Below are positions 60,774 through 64,000 of a DNA stretch of 64,000 nt, piece by piece. Position numbers and translations under genes: made by a program. The notes under the pieces were generated by a model, which ran no database searches, was not told the origin of the DNA, and saw only the letters and a list, made by a program, of their open reading frames with translations. Position 1 is the stretch's first letter, and every line of letters starts with the position of its first letter. The DNA comes from Collinsella sp. (GTDB taxonomy: Bacteria > Actinomycetota > Coriobacteriia > Coriobacteriales > Coriobacteriaceae), in contig JAGZSF010000006.1 in the NCBI GenBank assembly GCA_018381235.1, forward strand, positions 1 through 64,000, given 5' to 3'.

Positions 60774-60968
60774 CTAGACAAACAGCACGTGCGCGAGCAG
60801 GGCACACACGCACACCGCTCCAAATACCAGTGCCACGATCGAGATCACGCGGTCGGCCATATCCATGTTGGCACGGTTCGTAAAGAACCGATCTTCGGCG
60901 GCGTCGACGCGTACCTCGCGCACCAGCTCGGCCGCAAGATCGCGACCGTCAAGCGTCTTTGCGTCCAT
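60774..60968 (-). CDS. small single-pass membrane protein between kup and kdpD
   Basis: 64 residues: a charged cytoplasmic half (AAELVREVRVDAAEDRFF) and one C-terminal membrane helix (about 44-63, ISIVALVFGAVCVCALLAH). ATG at 60968 has GGGGAG upstream, which makes it a credible gene; a longer reading to 60998 is possible. It is not a KdpF and matches no family I know. It lies on the same strand as, and between, the Kup transporter and the kinase, so it may modulate either. Confidence 0.65.
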   Translation of the reverse strand: MDAKTLDGRDLAAELVREVRVDAAEDRFFTNRANMDMADRVISIVALVFGAVCVCALLAHVLFV

Positions 60969-61037
60969 GGTTTTCTCCCCAGACTCATTTCCCGTCATTG
61001 CAAACCTGCCCGTTCACAGTCAAATCTCAGGTGTCGA

Positions 61038-63065
61038 TTACGGGCGCTCGTTGGGAGCCAGACGCTGCATCTTGCTCACGGCCTTAAACTTGGTGAACAG
61101 CGGCACGTACTCAAAGTTCACGTTGGAGTTCTCCAGGCCGTACCAGCGCGCAGGCGTGCCAGCGGCGCGGCGGATGATGTACTTGAGCGTAATGGCCGTA
61201 CGCTCGCTCGGCTCCACGTCGCTTTCGGGCGCCAGAAGCTTGCGGATCATAACGAACTTGAACGTACCGATGTTGCCCGGATCCTTGTAGACCGAGTAGT
61301 CATGCGTCTGCGGCGGCAGCTCGCCGCTGGCTGCCAGATCCTGAACAACCTGGCGCAGATAGGCGTTAACGCGCTGGTTGATCTTGTAGCCCAGGTACAG
61401 ATGCACGCGGAACACGTAGTCGGTGCCGAACGTCTCGACCGAGTAGGCAAAGGTATGCGGCTCGTCCATGGTCTCGACATTCACGAACCACCAGGCGCGA
61501 GCGCGCTTGGGGTGCTTATCCAGGATGGAGTAGACGATATCGCGGTCGATATAGTCGGTGTTGGTGTCCTTGGTCAGGTACACGATATTGTCGCTCATGA
61601 GCTCGTAGCGGTCGTCGTCGCGCAGGCGCTTGAGCTGCGGCAGGTAGCTGCGCAGCGGCAGCAGCGTAAACTGGCGCTGCTCGACCGCCGTGCCGTTGTA
61701 CCAGCACACCATAATGCTCATGATGAGCGCGGCCATAAGGATGGTGAAATAGCCGCCGTGGAAGAACTTGGTGAGCGAGCTCACAAAGAAGAAGCCCTCG
61801 AGCATGAGGAAGAAGACGGCAAAGATCCACGGCGCAACCTTGAGCTTGCGCTCCACGTGCAGATAGAAGAAGAGCAGCAGCGTCGTGCACATCATGGTCA
61901 GGGTAATAGCCAAGCCGTACGCAGCCTCCATGTGCGCCGAGTTCTGGAACAGCAGCACCACGATAACGCAGCCCACGAGCATGACGTTGTTGACCATGGG
62001 GATGTAGAGCTGACCCTTGGTCTCGGCAGGATAGAAGACCTGCATATGAGGCATGAGGTCCAGGCGGCTGGCCTCGGACACCAGCGAGAATGCGCCGGTG
62101 ATGAGCGCCTGCGAGGCGATGATGGCCGCAACGGTGGAAAGGCCGACGGCAAAGGGACGCAGGCCCGGGGTGAGCATCTGGTAGAAGGGGTTGAGGTCGG
62201 CGATACCCATGAGCTCGGGGTTGGCGGCGTTGTTGATAAGCCAAGCGCCCTGGCCCATATAGGAAAGCAGCAGGCAGCACTTAACGAACGGCCAGGTAGC
62301 GTAGATGTTGCCGCGGCCCACGTGGCCCATGTCGGAATAGAGCGCCTCGGCACCGGTGGTGGCAAGGAAGCAGCTGCCCAAGATCATGATGCCCGCGTGG
62401 TTGTTGGGGCTCAACAAAAAGCCGATGCCACGCAGCGGGTTGAGGCACAGCAGCACCGCGGGGTACTGGAAGACAAAGAACAGACCCGTGCCGCCCAAGA
62501 ACAGGAACCACAGCGTCATGATGGGGCCAAAAGCGTGACCGATCTTGGCCGTACCGATACGTTGTACCAAGAAGAGCGCGATGATGATGGCAAGCGTGAT
62601 GGCCACGACGCGGCCCTGATCGTCACCCAACACGGCATGGACCGCCGGGATGGTGCGCAGGCCCTCGATGGCCGTGGTAACGGTAACGGCGGGCGTCAGG
62701 ATGCCGTCAGCGAGCAATGCGGCGCCGCCCAGCATGGCGGGGATGATGAGCCACTTGCCGCAACGCTTGACCAGGCTGTACAGAGCAAAGATACCGCCCT
62801 CGCCGTGATTGTCGGCGCGCAGCGAGATCAGCACGTACTTGACGGTCGTCAGCAGCGTGACCGTCCACACGACAAGGGAGAGCGCGCCGAGCACGAACTC
62901 CTCCGTGACGCTTCCGATGCCGCCGTTGCCGGCAACGAGTGCCTTGGTTACATACATGGGGCTGGTGCCGATATCGCCATACACCACGCCCAGCGTGACG
63001 AGCATCGCCGAGATGCTCACAGGAATCGCAGCGTGCGAGGCTGCCTCCTTGGCCTTTTGTTCCAT
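61038..63065 (-). CDS. kup: Kup/Trk-type low-affinity K+ transporter
   Basis: Proton-coupled potassium importer, 675 residues: 12 membrane helices (about 15-445) and a C-terminal cytoplasmic domain. Family motifs: LGVVYGDIGTSPMYV (about 25-39), DNHGEGGIFALYSL (about 84-97), GAALLADGILTPA (about 113-125), and DMGHVGRGNI. ATG at 63065 with GGAGG upstream; a TTG at 63083 overlaps that site. A clear TATAAT lies upstream. Confidence 0.96.
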   Translation of the reverse strand: MEQKAKEAASHAAIPVSISAMLVTLGVVYGDIGTSPMYVTKALVAGNGGIGSVTEEFVLGALSLVVWTVTLLTTVKYVLISLRADNHGEGGIFALYSLVKRCGKWLIIPAMLGGAALLADGILTPAVTVTTAIEGLRTIPAVHAVLGDDQGRVVAITLAIIIALFLVQRIGTAKIGHAFGPIMTLWFLFLGGTGLFFVFQYPAVLLCLNPLRGIGFLLSPNNHAGIMILGSCFLATTGAEALYSDMGHVGRGNIYATWPFVKCCLLLSYMGQGAWLINNAANPELMGIADLNPFYQMLTPGLRPFAVGLSTVAAIIASQALITGAFSLVSEASRLDLMPHMQVFYPAETKGQLYIPMVNNVMLVGCVIVVLLFQNSAHMEAAYGLAITLTMMCTTLLLFFYLHVERKLKVAPWIFAVFFLMLEGFFFVSSLTKFFHGGYFTILMAALIMSIMVCWYNGTAVEQRQFTLLPLRSYLPQLKRLRDDDRYELMSDNIVYLTKDTNTDYIDRDIVYSILDKHPKRARAWWFVNVETMDEPHTFAYSVETFGTDYVFRVHLYLGYKINQRVNAYLRQVVQDLAASGELPPQTHDYSVYKDPGNIGTFKFVMIRKLLAPESDVEPSERTAITLKYIIRRAAGTPARWYGLENSNVNFEYVPLFTKFKAVSKMQRLAPNERP

Positions 63066-63100
63066 AAGCCGGTTTCCTCCCAACTTTAATGTTCGAAGGG

Positions 63101-63106
63101 ATTATA
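63101..63106 (-). promoter_or_regulatory. -10 element of the kup promoter
   Basis: Perfect TATAAT on the minus strand, 36 bases before the kup ATG. The -35 is unclear (TTCAAA at 15-base spacing is the best fit). No ydaO-type riboswitch is recognisable in the short leader. Confidence 0.55.
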
Positions 63107-63189
63107 GGCAATCGGCCCATGTTTGAATGGCACTGTTTTCCCAGCTAGATAAACATTTATACGGCCTTTAGGCCACCGCCGCGATATGG

Positions 63190-63222
63190 AATGTGACAAA
63201 GGGACTGTCCCTTTGTCACATT
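63190..63222. repeat. 33-bp palindrome family, copy 5
   Basis: The perfect version: AATGTGACAAAGGGAC, central T, and its exact complement. It starts 3 bases after the nitroreductase stop codon on the minus strand. Confidence 0.92.
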
Positions 63223-63224
63223 CG

Positions 63225-64000
63225 TCATTTTCCAAGCCAGTTTTTGAACCACCATTCCATGGATCGGCTCATCTCGGCCATAAAGGGACTCGTGTGCTTG
63301 CGGGTATAGATGTCCACGACGCGCTCCCCCACCTCGCGGGCATGCGGGCGGAACATCGCGTCCATCTCGGCCACCTGCGCGTCCATGGTCGCAGCATCGG
63401 CGCGGCAGTAGCGCTCCTCGTGCACCAGGTTCACCACGGGATGCGCAATCGCCGGACGCTCCTTGCGAGGCGTGCCGATAATAAGCATCGACAGCGGCAT
63501 GGTATAGGGTGGCAGATCGAGCAGCTCGGCAACTTCCTCGGCGTTCTCCACGATGTCGCCAATATAGCAGCTTCCCAGCCCCAGGGCCTCGGCGGCAACC
63601 ACGGCGTTTTGCGCGGCGATCACGGCGTCCTGGGCCGCGATGGCAAAGTCGCCCAAACCCGGCGCGCGGCGGGGCGCCTTGCCCGTGCGCTCGACAAACT
63701 CGGGCTCAAAGCAGCCCACGTGCTCAAACAGATCGATCCACTTTGCATAATCGACCACAAATATGAGTGCCCAGGGTGCCTTGGCAATCATGGGTTGGTG
63801 GTCGCACAGGTCGGCCAGACGGTCCAGCGTAGCCTGCTCGCGAATGCTCACGATGGAATACATCATCATGGCGCCTGCCGACGGCGCACGGCTCGCCGCG
63901 TGCAGAATCGCTGCCCGCTGCTCGTCGGTCACCGCCACGGGACGGTCGTCGTCATCGCGCGCAAAGGCACGCGTGGACGAGCGGTGCTCCAAGATGTCCA
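63225..64000 (-). CDS. nitroreductase family protein (5' end outside window)
   Basis: FMN-dependent nitroreductase-like flavoprotein, at least 258 residues visible. EHRSSTRAF at the cut end is the family N-terminus (HRxSxRxF), with SRAPSAGA (about 35-42), AAEALGLGSCYIGDI (about 135-149) and MLIIGTPRKE (about 170). The frame is open to the window edge, so the start lies outside. The C-terminal 60 residues are longer than in minimal family members and carry several His, Cys and Trp residues. Substrate unknown. Confidence 0.88.
   Translation of the reverse strand, partial: DILEHRSSTRAFARDDDDRPVAVTDEQRAAILHAASRAPSAGAMMMYSIVSIREQATLDRLADLCDHQPMIAKAPWALIFVVDYAKWIDLFEHVGCFEPEFVERTGKAPRRAPGLGDFAIAAQDAVIAAQNAVVAAEALGLGSCYIGDIVENAEEVAELLDLPPYTMPLSMLIIGTPRKERPAIAHPVVNLVHEERYCRADAATMDAQVAEMDAMFRPHAREVGERVVDIYTRKHTSPFMAEMSRSMEWWFKNWLGK

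Noticed and set aside
60609..63089. 826-residue plus-strand open frame opposite kup
   Set aside because: It is antisense to a gene with complete Kup motifs, and its His/Asp/Val-rich composition is typical of antisense reading.

Overview
The window looks like chromosomal DNA from a high-GC gut Actinobacterium of the class Coriobacteriia, most likely Collinsella or a close relative. This is inferred from gene content, codon style and the many short intergenic palindromes; no rRNA is complete in the window, so the genus is not proven. Coding density is high. Most genes in 1-35 kb lie on the minus strand and the rest switch strand more often.

Layout. 0-7.3 kb: a phosphohexomutase whose downstream side, at the left edge, looks like the leader of an rRNA operon; a homocysteine methyltransferase with a DtxR-type metal regulator; peptidase T; an LCP cell-wall ligase with murA. 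7.3-14.3 kb: a complete F1Fo ATP synthase operon (small membrane protein, B, E, F, H, A, G, D, C). 14.5-21.4 kb: upp, glpK, tsaC, a HigBA-type toxin-antitoxin pair, prmC and its substrate prfA. 21.7-29.1 kb: an island carrying one giant pilin-like surface adhesin (2293 codons' worth of protein, nine isopeptide-type repeats), bracketed by a perfect 61-bp direct repeat that is the 3' end of the neighbouring M20 peptidase gene. 29-33.4 kb: that peptidase and an amino-acid ABC importer. 33.7-40.4 kb: a mutarotase-like protein, an MFS exporter, a low-molecular-weight phosphatase, an AAA/DUF4143 ATPase, and a pyridoxine-type kinase coupled to a small Cys-rich protein. 40.8-45.1 kb: a MarR-controlled heterodimeric ABC exporter. 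45-51 kb: a diguanylate cyclase and a LysR-controlled SDR/MFS/Gfo-Idh-MocA catabolic cluster. 51-58 kb: Tex, a transaldolase-like aldolase, a HAD phosphatase, and an RlmKL fusion whose RlmL half has lost its catalytic motifs. 58-63 kb: KdpDE-like two-component system, a small membrane protein and the Kup potassium transporter. The right edge cuts a nitroreductase gene.

The most unusual content is between the genes. A structured element of about 140-170 bp occurs four times (copies at 4.6, 20.2, 33.6 and 40.6 kb) with compensatory base changes in its stems, and it supplies the stop codon of two genes. A separate 33-bp perfect palindrome family occurs five times, and at least seven other long inverted repeats (arms 11-25 bp) sit near gene ends. 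Together with the adhesin island, the degenerate RlmL domain and the enlarged PrmC, these are the items most worth following up.
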